Below are positions 15,157-23,428 of a stretch of 24,864 nucleotides of DNA, piece by piece. The translations under genes and the position numbers were made by a program. The first letter of the stretch is position 1; each line of letters begins with the position of its first letter. Under the pieces are notes generated by a model. The model had not been told where the DNA came from. It was given only the letters and a program-made list of their open reading frames with translations, and ran no database searches. The DNA lies in NCBI GenBank assembly GCA_029939535.1, contig JAOZST010000043.1, positions 1-24,864 on the forward strand, read 5' to 3'. This DNA comes from NBML01 sp029939535 (lineage in GTDB: Bacteria > Desulfobacterota > Desulfobacteria > Desulfobacterales > Desulfobacteraceae).

Positions 15157-15185
15157 TTGATCTTTTATTTTATAGGACCTATTAT
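15157..15185 (+). promoter_or_regulatory. Sigma-70-like promoter of the toxin-antitoxin operon
   Basis: TTGATC (15157-15162), a 17-nt spacer and TATTAT (15180-15185) lie 33 nt before the antitoxin ATG. Spacing is ideal and each box has one or two mismatches. It starts 24 nt after the protease stop, so the pair has its own promoter. Confidence 0.55.
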
Positions 15186-15217
15186 CGTATAAAAAGTAGG
15201 ATAAAAGGAGCGATGAT

Positions 15218-15451
15218 ATGAGAACCAAGAGAAAGATCAGTTTGACCATAGACACAGAGCTGTTTGACGCAATTGAAAAGGCAGCTGAAGCACTTAACAT
15301 GGCTAAAAGCCAATTGGCCCAGGATGCATTAACCTTGTGGTTGAGAAAAAGAACAGAAGATTCCATGGCTGAAGGGTATAGCGAAATGGCAAGGGAAGAC
15401 AAAGCGTTTGCTGATATGACCCTTTCTGCTCAAAAGGAGATTCTATCGTGA
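15218..15451 (+). CDS. Ribbon-helix-helix antitoxin (MazE-like)
   Basis: The product has 77 residues, starting at ATG after AAAGGAG. The N-terminus RKISLTIDTELFDAIEKAAE and following helix ALNMAKSQLAQDALTLWL fit a ribbon-helix-helix DNA-binding fold. The acidic C-terminal tail (SEMAREDKAFADMT) would wrap the toxin. Such antitoxins neutralise MazF and repress their own promoter. Its stop overlaps the toxin start (GTGA), the normal arrangement of these pairs. It is unrelated in function to the hydrogenase genes around it. Confidence 0.85.
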   Translation: MRTKRKISLTIDTELFDAIEKAAEALNMAKSQLAQDALTLWLRKRTEDSMAEGYSEMAREDKAFADMTLSAQKEILS

Positions 15452-15792
15452 AAGGATTCCCCCTGCGCGGTGATGTCTGGCTTGTCAATTGGAATCCATC
15501 CAGAGGAAGCGAACAGGCAGGCAAAAGGCCTGCCATCATTATTCAAAACAATATCGGCAATGAAAAAGCCGCCACTACAATCGTCGCTGCCATTTCATCT
15601 TCAGTCAGGATCTATCCGATGAATGTCAAGCTGGATCCACCGGATGGTGGATTGGATCGTATTTCCATTGTAAAAACAAGCCAGATGCTTACGGTGTCAA
15701 AAGATCGTCTGGAGAAAAAACTCGGGCAGGTCTCCTCACAAAAAATGGAAGAAATAAATCAGGCCATCAAATTAAGCCTTGCGCTTCCATAA
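15448..15792 (+). CDS. MazF/PemK-family toxin (mRNA interferase)
   Basis: The product has 114 residues with a GTG start overlapping the antitoxin stop; AAAAGGAG lies upstream. Family motifs: RGDVWLVNWNPSRGSEQAGKRPAIIIQNN at the N-terminus (core RGDVWLVNWNP and GSEQAGKRPAIIIQN), then TTIVAAISSS and a C-terminal KTSQMLTVSKDRL. MazF toxins are ribosome-independent endoribonucleases that cut mRNA at short sequences and halt growth when the antitoxin decays. The frame is full length, so it is probably active. Its stop is only 3 nt from the stop of convergent hypE, leaving no room for a terminator. Confidence 0.88.
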   Translation: MKGFPLRGDVWLVNWNPSRGSEQAGKRPAIIIQNNIGNEKAATTIVAAISSSVRIYPMNVKLDPPDGGLDRISIVKTSQMLTVSKDRLEKKLGQVSSQKMEEINQAIKLSLALP

Positions 15793-15795
15793 ATT

Positions 15796-16806
15796 TCAAC
15801 AAATCCTGGGCAGCTGTTCTCCTGTCAGCATATCGATGATTCTCAGGCCGCCAATGGCGGTCTGCAAAAAGACCCTGCCGGGACCTTCTTTGGTTACTTC
15901 ACCGATAATCACGGCATCTTTGCCAAATTCATTGTGCTGGATGGTCTCAAGGACAGCCTGGGCATTTTTTTCAGGGACAATGGCAATTAATTTGCCTTCA
16001 TTGGCAAGGTATAAAGGGTCAAACCCCAGCAGTTCACATATCCCTTGAACAGGTCCCCTGACAGGGAGAGAGGATTCTTCTATCTTCATTCCCACATTGG
16101 ATTGCAATGCAATCTCATTCAGAGTGGTGCCCAGCCCCCCCCTTGTAGGGTCACGAAGCACGTGGATATCACCGTCAGATTGAATAATGGACTGAACCAT
16201 CCGGTTTAGCGGAGCTGAGTCTGTTTTTATATCAGAGTCGAATCGTAATCCTTCTCTGGAACTTAAAATCGAAATTCCGTGATCTGCAATGGTGCCGCTT
16301 ACAATAATCCTGTCCCCTGGTTTTGCATTGCCTCCAGATACATTGGCGCGGGGAAAAATCACACCGATACCGGACGTATTGATAAAAATTTTGTCAGCTT
16401 TTCCCTTTGGAACAACCTTGGTGTCACCGGTAACAATTTTTACACCGGCCTTTTGGGCTGCCTTGGACATGGACTCAAGGATGAGTTTTAGATCTTTTAT
16501 AGGCATCCCTTCCTCAATGATCAGTCCGACACTGATATATTTCGGAATGGCACCGCACATGGAGATATCATTGACGGTTCCGTTCACGGCCAGATCACCG
16601 ATATTCCCGCCAGGGAAAAAAATAGGGTCTACCACATAGGAATCTGTTGAAAAGGCAAACTTAGTTCCCTCAACATTCAGGGTCGCCCCGTCGTCCTGTT
16701 TTGATAATTCAGGATTTTTAAACAAGGGCAGAATTAATTCGGAAAACAATGAATGTGAAATTTTTCCTCCGGAACCATGGTCCAATAATATTTTTTCTTC
16801 CTTCAT
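15796..16806 (-). CDS. hypE: HypE, hydrogenase maturation (carbamoyl dehydratase)
   Basis: The product has 336 residues. HypE takes a carbamoyl group from HypF on its C-terminal Cys and dehydrates it with ATP to a thiocyanate, the source of the CN ligands of the active-site Fe. The ending PRIC with the terminal Cys is intact. The PurM/AIRS-like ATP-binding fold is seen from LDHGSGGK, QDDGATL, FSTDSYVVDPIFFPGG, NDISMCGA and RDPTRGGLGTTLNEIA. It is the last gene of hypCFDE, 19 nt after hypD. The stop lies 3 nt from the convergent mazF stop. Confidence 0.96.
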   Translation of the reverse strand: MKEEKILLDHGSGGKISHSLFSELILPLFKNPELSKQDDGATLNVEGTKFAFSTDSYVVDPIFFPGGNIGDLAVNGTVNDISMCGAIPKYISVGLIIEEGMPIKDLKLILESMSKAAQKAGVKIVTGDTKVVPKGKADKIFINTSGIGVIFPRANVSGGNAKPGDRIIVSGTIADHGISILSSREGLRFDSDIKTDSAPLNRMVQSIIQSDGDIHVLRDPTRGGLGTTLNEIALQSNVGMKIEESSLPVRGPVQGICELLGFDPLYLANEGKLIAIVPEKNAQAVLETIQHNEFGKDAVIIGEVTKEGPGRVFLQTAIGGLRIIDMLTGEQLPRIC

Positions 16807-16825
16807 TTTTTCTCATATCTCCCTT

Positions 16826-17911
16826 CTAACTATATCTGTAAAATGCGGCGCAAGACCCTTCGCTTGAAACCATACAGGGTCCAATGGGTGTCATGGGGGT
16901 ACATTTTTTCTTGTAAAGGGAACATTGGTTCGGACTTTTCAACCCCATTAGAATTTCCCCGCAGGCACATCCCCTGGGTTCCGGCACCTGGGGTATATTC
17001 ATTTCAAATTTAATGGCGGCATCAAATTTTTCATATTCTTTTTTTAATCTCATACCACTGGAAGGAATTTTTCCGATCCCCCTCCAGGTGGCATCACAGA
17101 CCTCAAAAACCTGGTTCATGATCTGTTTTGCCTTACCATTCCCTTCCTGGGAGACGGCTCTTGGATAAGCATTTTCAAGGGCGGGCTTTCCTGCCTCATT
17201 CTGCTGGATTAAAAGAAGAATTGCCTGTAAAATATCCATGGGTTCAAATCCTGCAATCACCGAGGGCATATTATATTTTTCAAATGTATCCCTGTAGGCA
17301 TTGGTTCCGGTGATCACAGACACATGGCCCGGGAGCATAAATCCGTTAATCTCAACCCCGTCTGTTTCCATTAAAGCGGCAAGGGCCGGCGGGGTGAGTT
17401 TATTGGCAGAGTAAATGGAAAAATTATTTAGTTTTTCCCTGCTTCCCATGAGAATACCCGCTGCAAGAGTCGGGATCGTTGTTTCAAACCCCACACCACA
17501 AAACACAACATCCTTATTTTTATTCTCCCTGGCAATGGCAACGGCGTCTGATATGGAATAGACAATCCTTACATCAGCCCCGCATGCTTTTTCCATTCCA
17601 AGGCTTGAACCGGAACCAGGTACTTTTATGAGGTCTCCAAAGGTGGTTACAATCACATTTTCTATTTTTGCGAATTCAACAAAAGCATCAATATCTTTCT
17701 GAGCAGTCACGCAAACAGGACAGCCAGGGCCTGAAAGAAGGGTGATTCCCCTGGGTAGAACGCTCCGGATGCCATGTCTGAAGATGGACATGGTGTGTGT
17801 GCCACAGACTTCCATGAGCCGTAACTCTTTTTTACTGACAGCATGAATTTTGTTTATGAGACCTCTTGCAAGGGAGCCATCCCTGTATTCTTCGATATAT
17901 TTTAAGCCCAT
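16826..17911 (-). CDS. hypD: HypD, Fe(CN)2CO scaffold protein for hydrogenase maturation
   Basis: The product has 361 residues. HypD holds a [4Fe-4S] cluster and, with HypC, carries the Fe ion while CN and CO are attached. Signatures: MEVCGTHTMSIFRHGI, LLSGPGCPVCVTAQ, TTFGDLIKVPGS, VFCGVGFETT and GFMLPGHVSVITG. C-terminal cluster Cys are in EPRGCACGEILMG, NQCSLYKKKCTP and GPCMVSSEGSCAA. It starts 6 nt after the hypF stop. All key Cys are present, so it should be functional. Confidence 0.96.
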   Translation of the reverse strand: MGLKYIEEYRDGSLARGLINKIHAVSKKELRLMEVCGTHTMSIFRHGIRSVLPRGITLLSGPGCPVCVTAQKDIDAFVEFAKIENVIVTTFGDLIKVPGSGSSLGMEKACGADVRIVYSISDAVAIARENKNKDVVFCGVGFETTIPTLAAGILMGSREKLNNFSIYSANKLTPPALAALMETDGVEINGFMLPGHVSVITGTNAYRDTFEKYNMPSVIAGFEPMDILQAILLLIQQNEAGKPALENAYPRAVSQEGNGKAKQIMNQVFEVCDATWRGIGKIPSSGMRLKKEYEKFDAAIKFEMNIPQVPEPRGCACGEILMGLKSPNQCSLYKKKCTPMTPIGPCMVSSEGSCAAFYRYS

Positions 17912-17917
17912 CTCTTA

Positions 17918-20330
17918 CTATCCTTCCAGGGCAGCAGCAACCACTGTCTGGCCCAATGAGATTCCACCATCCCCGGTGGGTACCTTTGTATGGGTATATA
18001 CGTTAAAATTATTCTGTCCCAGGGAAGTGATCATTCCCTTTAAAATGATATCGTTGTTAAATACACCTCCGGAAAGAACTATTTTCCTGATACCGGTTTT
18101 TTTGCCCAGGTCCACAACTGCCTGTGTAAAGGCAGCTGTAAGTGTGCGATGAAATTTTGAACTGATTTTTCCCAGGGGGGTATTGATTTTTATATCCTCT
18201 GTTATCTGACGGATACAGGGGATCATATTAATTTCATTTTCTACCCTGTCAAAGGGATAAACATCCTCAAGCCGATCATCATCNNNNNNNNNNNNNNNNN
18301 NNNNNNNNNNNNNNNNNNNNNNNNNNNNNNNNNNNNNNNNNNNNNNNNNNNNNNNNNNNNNNNNNNNNNNNNNNNNNNNNNNNATCTTTAAACCGATCAT
18401 CATCTGCCAGGGATTCCAGTTCCATTGCGGCCTGACTTTCATAGGAGATTTCATGACGGACACAAAGAAGGGATGCAACCGCATCAAACAGCCTTCCTGC
18501 ACTGGATGTCAAAGGAGAGTTCAGGTTTTTATCCATCATTTGGCATATAAAAGATAGTTTTTCTTTTTTTATTTCTTTTATATAGGGTATATCCAGGTCT
18601 AAAAAGTTATTTTCAAAAGCCTGATAAAGAACCGAGGCTGCCATGCGCCAGGGTTCCAGCACAGAAGCATCTCCGCCTGGCATTTTCATATAGGAAAGGT
18701 GGGCTTTTCTTGTAAAAGTTTTTTGTGTACACAAAAGGATTTCTCCCCCCCAGATATGACCGTCTGTACCGTACCCAGTACCATCAAGGGTGATGGCAAT
18801 CACTTCTTCATCAAGATTGTTTTCTGCCATACAGGCCACGGCATGGGCGTGGTGATGCTGGACAGCCACCTTTTTCACAGCCTTTTGTGCCTTGGCATAT
18901 TGGGTGCTCATATAGCCTGGATGCATATCGTGGGCAATGATATCAGGCTTTAGGTCCAGGATATCCTTAAAATGATTAATTGTATCCTGGAAAAAATTGT
19001 ATTCCTTTATGTTTTCAAGGTCCCCGATGTGCTGGCTTATAAAAGCATGGGAATCCCTGGTCAGGCAGACCGTACTTTTGAGCCCACCCCCACATCCCAG
19101 AATTTTTGGCATTTTCCTGTTTATTGTGACAGGCAGAGGGGCATATCCCCTTGAACGTCTGATAAATCTCGGTGCTTCTGACTGGATACGGACAATGGAA
19201 TCATCGGCCCGGAAATAGATGTCCCGGTTGTGCACTAAAAAATAATCAGCAATATTGGAAAATGCATCCACTGCATCCTCATTATCAATGGAAAGCGGTT
19301 CTCCTGAACGGTTGCCGCTGGTCATCACAAGGACATCCGGCCCTTTCTCAAGCAGTAAATAATGAAGAGGCGTGTAGGGCAGCATAATTCCGAGAGTTCT
19401 GTGAAAGGGTGCCACATTCCTGGCCAGGCCTTCAATATTGACTTGCATATTCTTTTTTTTGTTCAGCAATACAATGGGTCTGTGAAAAGATTCTAGAAGT
19501 TCTTTTTCTTCGGGGCTTACATGGACATGCTCAAATAGACTGGATACAGATTCTGCCATCAGGGCAAAAGGTTTGTGAGGCCTTTTTTTTCTTTGCCGCA
19601 GCAAGTGAACGGCATTTTCACTTGCTGCATCACAGGCCAGATGAAATCCGCCAAGTCCCTTTACCGCAACAATTTTGCCCTGGCTCAGAAACCTGGCAGC
19701 AAGGTTTATGGCCTCTGTTGAACTTGCATCGATTCTTTTGCCTTTATTGTCCAGTAAGGATACCATGGGGCCGCATTCAGGGCAGGCATTGGGCTGGGCA
19801 TGAAACCTTCTGTTTAATGGATCATCGTATTCCTGTTGACATTGTGCGCACATTGTAAATAATTTCATGGATGTTTTGGGACGATCATAGGGAATATCCT
19901 CAATAATGGTATATCTGGGTCCGCAATTGGTACAATTGATAAACGGGTATTCATACCGTCTGTCCCGGGGATTTTTCATTTCAATGAGACAGTCTGAACA
20001 AATCGCTACATCCGGAGAGATTAAAGTCGTCCGGCTGATGGATGAAACGCTTTTTACAATTTGAAAAGAAGTAAAATGTCTGGGTTCAGCATCAATGATT
20101 TCAACACCTGTTACAGAGGCAAGCAAGGGACTTTTATGGGAAATATCCGTTATAAATTTTTTAATATTTTTTGGATACCCTTCCACAATGGCCAGTACAC
20201 CACTGGAGGTATTTGAGACCTCCCCTTTTAAAAGATATTTTTTGGCCAGGACAAATAAAAAGGGCCTGAAACCCACACCTTGTACTACACCTGTGATCTC
20301 CAGCCTTTTTGCTTCTGTTATAACACTCAT
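17918..20330 (-). CDS. hypF: HypF, carbamoyltransferase for hydrogenase maturation (interrupted by an assembly gap)
   Basis: HypF uses carbamoyl phosphate and ATP to form carbamoyl-adenylate and load HypE. Domains in order: acylphosphatase (about 8-95, GVVQGVGFRPFLF), two zinc fingers (CSDCLIEMKNPRDRR...CTNC, then CAQCQQEYDDPLNRR...CPEC), YrdC-like domain (GGFHLACDA, SGNRSGEP) and the Kae1-like domain with HHHAHAVACMAEN and the C-terminal FHRTLTAAF and LSGGVFNN. 649 residues precede and 121 follow a run of 100 N at 18284-18383, in different frames because the gap length is arbitrary. The ends of the gap repeat each other (DDDRFKD, DDDRLED); merging them gives about 763 residues, a normal HypF. 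It starts 6 nt after hypC. Confidence 0.93.
18263..18404. other. 100-N scaffold gap flanked by near-identical 21-bp ends
   Basis: N bases fill 18284-18383, exactly 100, the usual placeholder for unknown length. The 21 bases on the left (18263-18283) and on the right (18384-18404) match at 18 positions, and all three differences are transitions. The contigs therefore either overlap here with sequence variation, or end in a real 21-bp tandem repeat. Confidence 0.9.
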
Positions 20331-20336
20331 CAGTGG

Positions 20337-20588
20337 TTACAGCTGGTCATCCAGATTATTGGCCTGTTGGAAGTCTGCGGCCAGGATATTGCGCATATCT
20401 TCCAGGGTCTGAAGTGCAGCCTCTTCATCCACCTTGCTGATGGCAAATCCTGCATGGACGATGACATAATCACCAATTTTGGCATCCTCAAGAAGCATAA
20501 TGCTGGTTTCCCGTATTACTCCATCCACATCCACTTTGGCAATGGTGTCAATGATTTCAATGATTTTAGAAGGAACAGCTAGACACAT
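20337..20588 (-). CDS. hypC: HypC, hydrogenase maturation chaperone
   Basis: The product has 83 residues. The start is ATG at 20588 (MCLAVPSKIIEI), required because Cys2 at the very N-terminus binds the Fe precursor; the frame is open further upstream. AGGTG lies 7 nt before it. HypC family motifs: MCLAVP, then GDYVIVHAGFAISKVDEEAA. HypC works with HypD to build Fe(CN)2CO and then hands it to the large subunit. It is the first gene of the hypCFDE operon. hypA and hypB, for nickel insertion, are absent from the window. Confidence 0.95.
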   Translation of the reverse strand: MCLAVPSKIIEIIDTIAKVDVDGVIRETSIMLLEDAKIGDYVIVHAGFAISKVDEEAALQTLEDMRNILAADFQQANNLDDQL

Positions 20589-20624
20589 ATTTTCACACCT
20601 ATTTTTTAAAAATAATGAAAATTT

Positions 20625-20652
20625 ACTATAGCATAGGATTCTAATTGAACAA
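20625..20652 (-). promoter_or_regulatory. Candidate promoter of the hypCFDE operon
   Basis: On the minus strand, TTGTTC (20652-20647), a 16-nt spacer and TATAGT (20630-20625) lie 36 nt before hypC, in the 97-nt gap after the GntR gene. Both boxes have one or two mismatches. Confidence 0.45.
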
Positions 20653-20685
20653 CCCCAAATTTTATTTTCTTTCTTTGTTGGTAAA

Positions 20686-21396
20686 TCAAAATGAATACTT
20701 TTCAGGAAAGGGTTCTTTATTTTCCACAATGAGCCTGGACATCCCTTTAATAATATGATCCCTTACGATTGTAATATGATAGGTGAGAGCTTTGGCGACC
20801 CCTTTTTCATCTCTCTTTTCAAGGCATTCAAGTATGTCTGAATGCTCTTTCAGTGAAGTTTCCATGACACTTGAAAAATAGAGATTTCGGCTGTACCTCA
20901 GCAATAGTACATCAAACAATTCCTGAAGCATTTCCAGCTGAATTTTAGAATCAGCCAATGAAGCCAGACACATGTGATATTCCATATCCGTCATAATGCG
21001 TTTGTAATAATTGTCTTCCACTACCGCGGTTTTATATTTTTCCAGGGCCTTTTTTATTTTCTTTATTCCTGCAGAATCTATATTTTTCATGGTGGCGGGC
21101 ACAAGGGATACTTCCAATAGGAGCCGGGTGTTATAAACTTCGCTGATTTCTTTGAGGCTGACTTGGTTGATATAGTATCCTTTATTGGCTTCGTGACGGA
21201 CAATATTTCTGAATTCCAGCCATTTAATGGCCTGGATCACCGGCGTCATACTCACACCAATACGATTTGCAAGGTCTTTATATTTGATTTTCTGGCCTGG
21301 CTGGATTTCATTGTAAAACAGCATTTGCCGAATGGCGCTGTAGGCTTTGTATGTTAAATCTGATTTTTCTGATTCTTTGTTTTTTTTGGGGGGCAT
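20686..21396 (-). CDS. GntR-family (FadR-type, FCD domain) transcriptional regulator
   Basis: The product has 236 residues, starting at ATG with AGGA 6 nt upstream. Residues about 15-80 are a winged HTH of GntR type (AYSAIRQMLFYNEIQPGQKI, LANRIGVSMTPVIQAIKWLE, then GYYINQVSLKEISEVY). The rest is a helical effector-binding FCD domain (ALEKYK, DMEYHMCLASLADS with the metal/effector-site His, then HSDILECLEKRDEKGVAKAL). It is divergent from the ThDP enzyme/TAXI transporter genes, and AT-rich repeats lie before both starts, so it probably controls them and itself in response to the transported substrate (inference). hypC follows on the same strand after 97 nt but has its own promoter candidate. 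Confidence 0.9.
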   Translation of the reverse strand: MPPKKNKESEKSDLTYKAYSAIRQMLFYNEIQPGQKIKYKDLANRIGVSMTPVIQAIKWLEFRNIVRHEANKGYYINQVSLKEISEVYNTRLLLEVSLVPATMKNIDSAGIKKIKKALEKYKTAVVEDNYYKRIMTDMEYHMCLASLADSKIQLEMLQELFDVLLLRYSRNLYFSSVMETSLKEHSDILECLEKRDEKGVAKALTYHITIVRDHIIKGMSRLIVENKEPFPEKYSF

Positions 21397-21428
21397 GGGT
21401 GTCCTTTATTATTTTATATCATACTATT

Positions 21429-21451
21429 ATTTATTAAAAAATTTATTAAAT
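21429..21451. promoter_or_regulatory. Candidate GntR operator near the regulator start (two direct copies)
   Basis: ATTTATTAAA occurs at 21429-21438 and again at 21441-21450 (extended by T), with 12-bp spacing. The same sequence, and its reverse complement, recur in the array at 21551-21590 before the divergent gene. This suits autoregulation. AT richness lowers specificity. Confidence 0.45.
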
Positions 21452-21523
21452 AGCAAGGTTTAACCGGCTGTATTATTTTATAAAATAGGAGCCAGCCATT
21501 ATTATTATAAATTTAATATTTAC

Positions 21524-21551
21524 TTGACAATACTTATTTATTCTGTAATTA
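21524..21551 (+). promoter_or_regulatory. Candidate promoter of the ThDP enzyme/TAXI operon
   Basis: TTGACA at 21524-21529 is a perfect -35. A -10 of TAATTA lies at 21546-21551 with a 16-nt spacer. The operator-like repeat array begins at its 3' end, where a repressor would block initiation. Confidence 0.45.
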
Positions 21552-21590
21552 AATTATTTAATAAATTATTTAATAAATTATTTATTAAAT
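21551..21590. repeat. 12-bp tandem repeat array, probable GntR operator
   Basis: AAATTATTTAAT at 21551-21562 and 21563-21574 is perfect; the third copy at 21575-21586 is AAATTATTTATT, followed by AAAT. Within it ATTTAATAAAT and ATTTATTAAAT are reverse complements, forming a dyad typical of GntR binding sites. It sits directly after the candidate -10. Confidence 0.7.
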
Positions 21591-21606
21591 TTCTTGCCGT
21601 TTTTTC

Positions 21607-21657
21607 ATGAAGTATCAATATGAATGAAGTATCAATATGAATGGAGTATCCAAATGA
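21607..21657. repeat. 17-bp triplicated translation-start region
   Basis: ATGAAGTATCAATATGA is present perfectly at 21607-21623 and 21624-21640. A third, diverged copy, ATGGAGTATCCAAATGA, at 21641-21657 supplies the SD (GGAG) and the ATG of the ThDP enzyme gene. Each copy has a purine-rich block and an ATG; since 17 is not a multiple of 3, the copies lie in different frames. Confidence 0.85.
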
Positions 21658-23390
21658 TCGGCGCCCAAATTATTGTCAAAATGTTAAAAGAATATCGTGT
21701 TAAATATATTTTTGGAGTTCCGGGTGATACCAGTATCAAACTCTATGAGGCTCTCTATGAAGCAAAATCCGATATAAGACACATAATGGCCAGGGATGAA
21801 CGCTCCGCATCTTTTATGGCGGATGCCTATGCCAGGCTGAGTCATAAACCTGGAATCTGCGAATGCCCAAGCGGGGCTGGTTCCCTTTATACCGTACCCG
21901 GAGTAGCCGAAGCCAACGCCTCATCCATCCCTATTATCGCTATCACATCGGACATACCTTTGTCAGGTGAAGGCAAGCAAACCATCACTGAACTTGATAC
22001 CCAGAAATTATTTGAATCCATAACAAAATGGGCAACCGTTGTAAAAGGCGTAGACAAAATACCAGAAGTCCTGGCCCGTGCTTTCAGGATTGCAACAACT
22101 GGAAGACCAGGGGCTGTTCACATTGCCTTTCCAAAAGAAGCCTTACATGGTGATTTTTCACAAAGCACCAATCGATTATATGCGGATGAAAATTGCTGTG
22201 TATACCCTGCCTATAGAACACGGGGCGCCCGGGCCGAGCTGGAAAAACTTGTATCCCATATGGTTGAGGCAAAAAAAATAGTCATCATTGTGGGGGGCGG
22301 TGCCAACCACTCCCAGGCAGGCCAGGCAATCCAATCCATGGCAGAATGGATGTCCGCTCCGGTTGTCTCAACCATATCCGGTCAGGGCATCATGCCGGAT
22401 GATCACCCCCTGGCAATGGGTGTCATCGGTGATAACGGTTTTCATCCCCATGCCCATCGCTCCATTAAAGAGGCAGACACCCTATTATATATTGGATGCA
22501 AAATGGGTTCTGTTTCTACCATTAACTGGTCAATGCCTTCCCAGGGCTCAGATCAAAAAATTCTTCAGATTGATGTAAACCCTGAAATGCTGGGCAATAA
22601 TTTTCAAAATACTTTAAGTGTGGCAGGGGATGCAAAACTTGTGGTGGAAGACCTGGTTATCCTTTTAAAAGAAAAAATTGCCCATAGAAAAACATCTGAC
22701 TGGGTGGACGGCCTGAATAGGCAGCGGCAGATTTTCTGGAAAGAAGCTGAAAAAGAATTCCGCCTTGATACCAGACCATTAAAGCCCCAGCGTATTATCG
22801 CAGAACTCAATCGTCACCTTGACGAATCCACCATCGTCATTTCCGATGCGGGTACTCCCACACCTTATATTACCCGGTATCTGAAGCTTGCGGCAAAGGA
22901 TTCCAGATTTATCATCCCCCGGGCTTACGGCGGACTGGGTTATGCAATTCCAGCTGTGGTAGGCGCCCACTATGCCCGGCCTGATGCAAAACTGGTGGGA
23001 CTTTTCGGGGACGGGTCCCTGGGTATGTCAGCCGGAGAATTGGAAACCATTTCCCGGCTCAATATCCCTGTGGTGCTTATCCATTTTAATAACAGCACAT
23101 TCGGCTGGATTAAGGCTTTGCAGAAACTCCATTGCAATGAAAAGTATTTTTCAGTGGATTTTAATGCCAATGATCCTGCAACTATTGCCCGGGGATTTGG
23201 TCTAAAAGCCCTGTCCATTGAAACGGCGGAAGAGCTGGATGCTGGCCTGACAATAGCATTCAAATCCAAGGCACCTGTTTTTCTGGATATCAAAAGTGAA
23301 CCTGAATCAGATGATATTCCTCCGGTCTATTCCTGGATACAGGCCCAGGAAAATCATGACAACAAAAATCTTAATAATAAACAGGAGTAG
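21654..23390 (+). CDS. Thiamine-diphosphate-dependent enzyme (acetolactate synthase large-subunit-like)
   Basis: The start is ATG at 21654 (MIGAQIIVKMLKEYRVKYIF), with GGAG 8 nt upstream; the frame is open 10 codons further, through the start-region repeat. The product has 578 residues with the three-domain ThDP fold. The Pyr domain has GVPGD and the catalytic Glu49 in ARDERSASFMADAYARL. The middle domain has VGGGANHSQAG and SGQGIMPDDHPLAMG. The PP domain has the Mg/ThDP motif GDGS (452-455) to NN (479-480). Such enzymes make, split or decarboxylate 2-oxo acids. It resembles IlvB, but no small subunit gene is nearby and it is in one operon with a TAXI transporter under a GntR regulator. A catabolic role on an imported organic acid is therefore more likely than branched-chain amino acid synthesis. 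The substrate is unknown. Confidence 0.85.
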   Translation: MIGAQIIVKMLKEYRVKYIFGVPGDTSIKLYEALYEAKSDIRHIMARDERSASFMADAYARLSHKPGICECPSGAGSLYTVPGVAEANASSIPIIAITSDIPLSGEGKQTITELDTQKLFESITKWATVVKGVDKIPEVLARAFRIATTGRPGAVHIAFPKEALHGDFSQSTNRLYADENCCVYPAYRTRGARAELEKLVSHMVEAKKIVIIVGGGANHSQAGQAIQSMAEWMSAPVVSTISGQGIMPDDHPLAMGVIGDNGFHPHAHRSIKEADTLLYIGCKMGSVSTINWSMPSQGSDQKILQIDVNPEMLGNNFQNTLSVAGDAKLVVEDLVILLKEKIAHRKTSDWVDGLNRQRQIFWKEAEKEFRLDTRPLKPQRIIAELNRHLDESTIVISDAGTPTPYITRYLKLAAKDSRFIIPRAYGGLGYAIPAVVGAHYARPDAKLVGLFGDGSLGMSAGELETISRLNIPVVLIHFNNSTFGWIKALQKLHCNEKYFSVDFNANDPATIARGFGLKALSIETAEELDAGLTIAFKSKAPVFLDIKSEPESDDIPPVYSWIQAQENHDNKNLNNKQE

Positions 23391-23428
23391 TGAGTAAATA
23401 TATCAACCATTAAAAAGGGAGAAAAAAA

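Noticed and set aside
21624..21653. Upstream start for the ThDP enzyme adding ten residues
   Set aside because: Those residues are encoded by the 17-bp repeat and lack a good ribosome site; the ATG at 21654 has GGAG at proper spacing and matches the usual family start.
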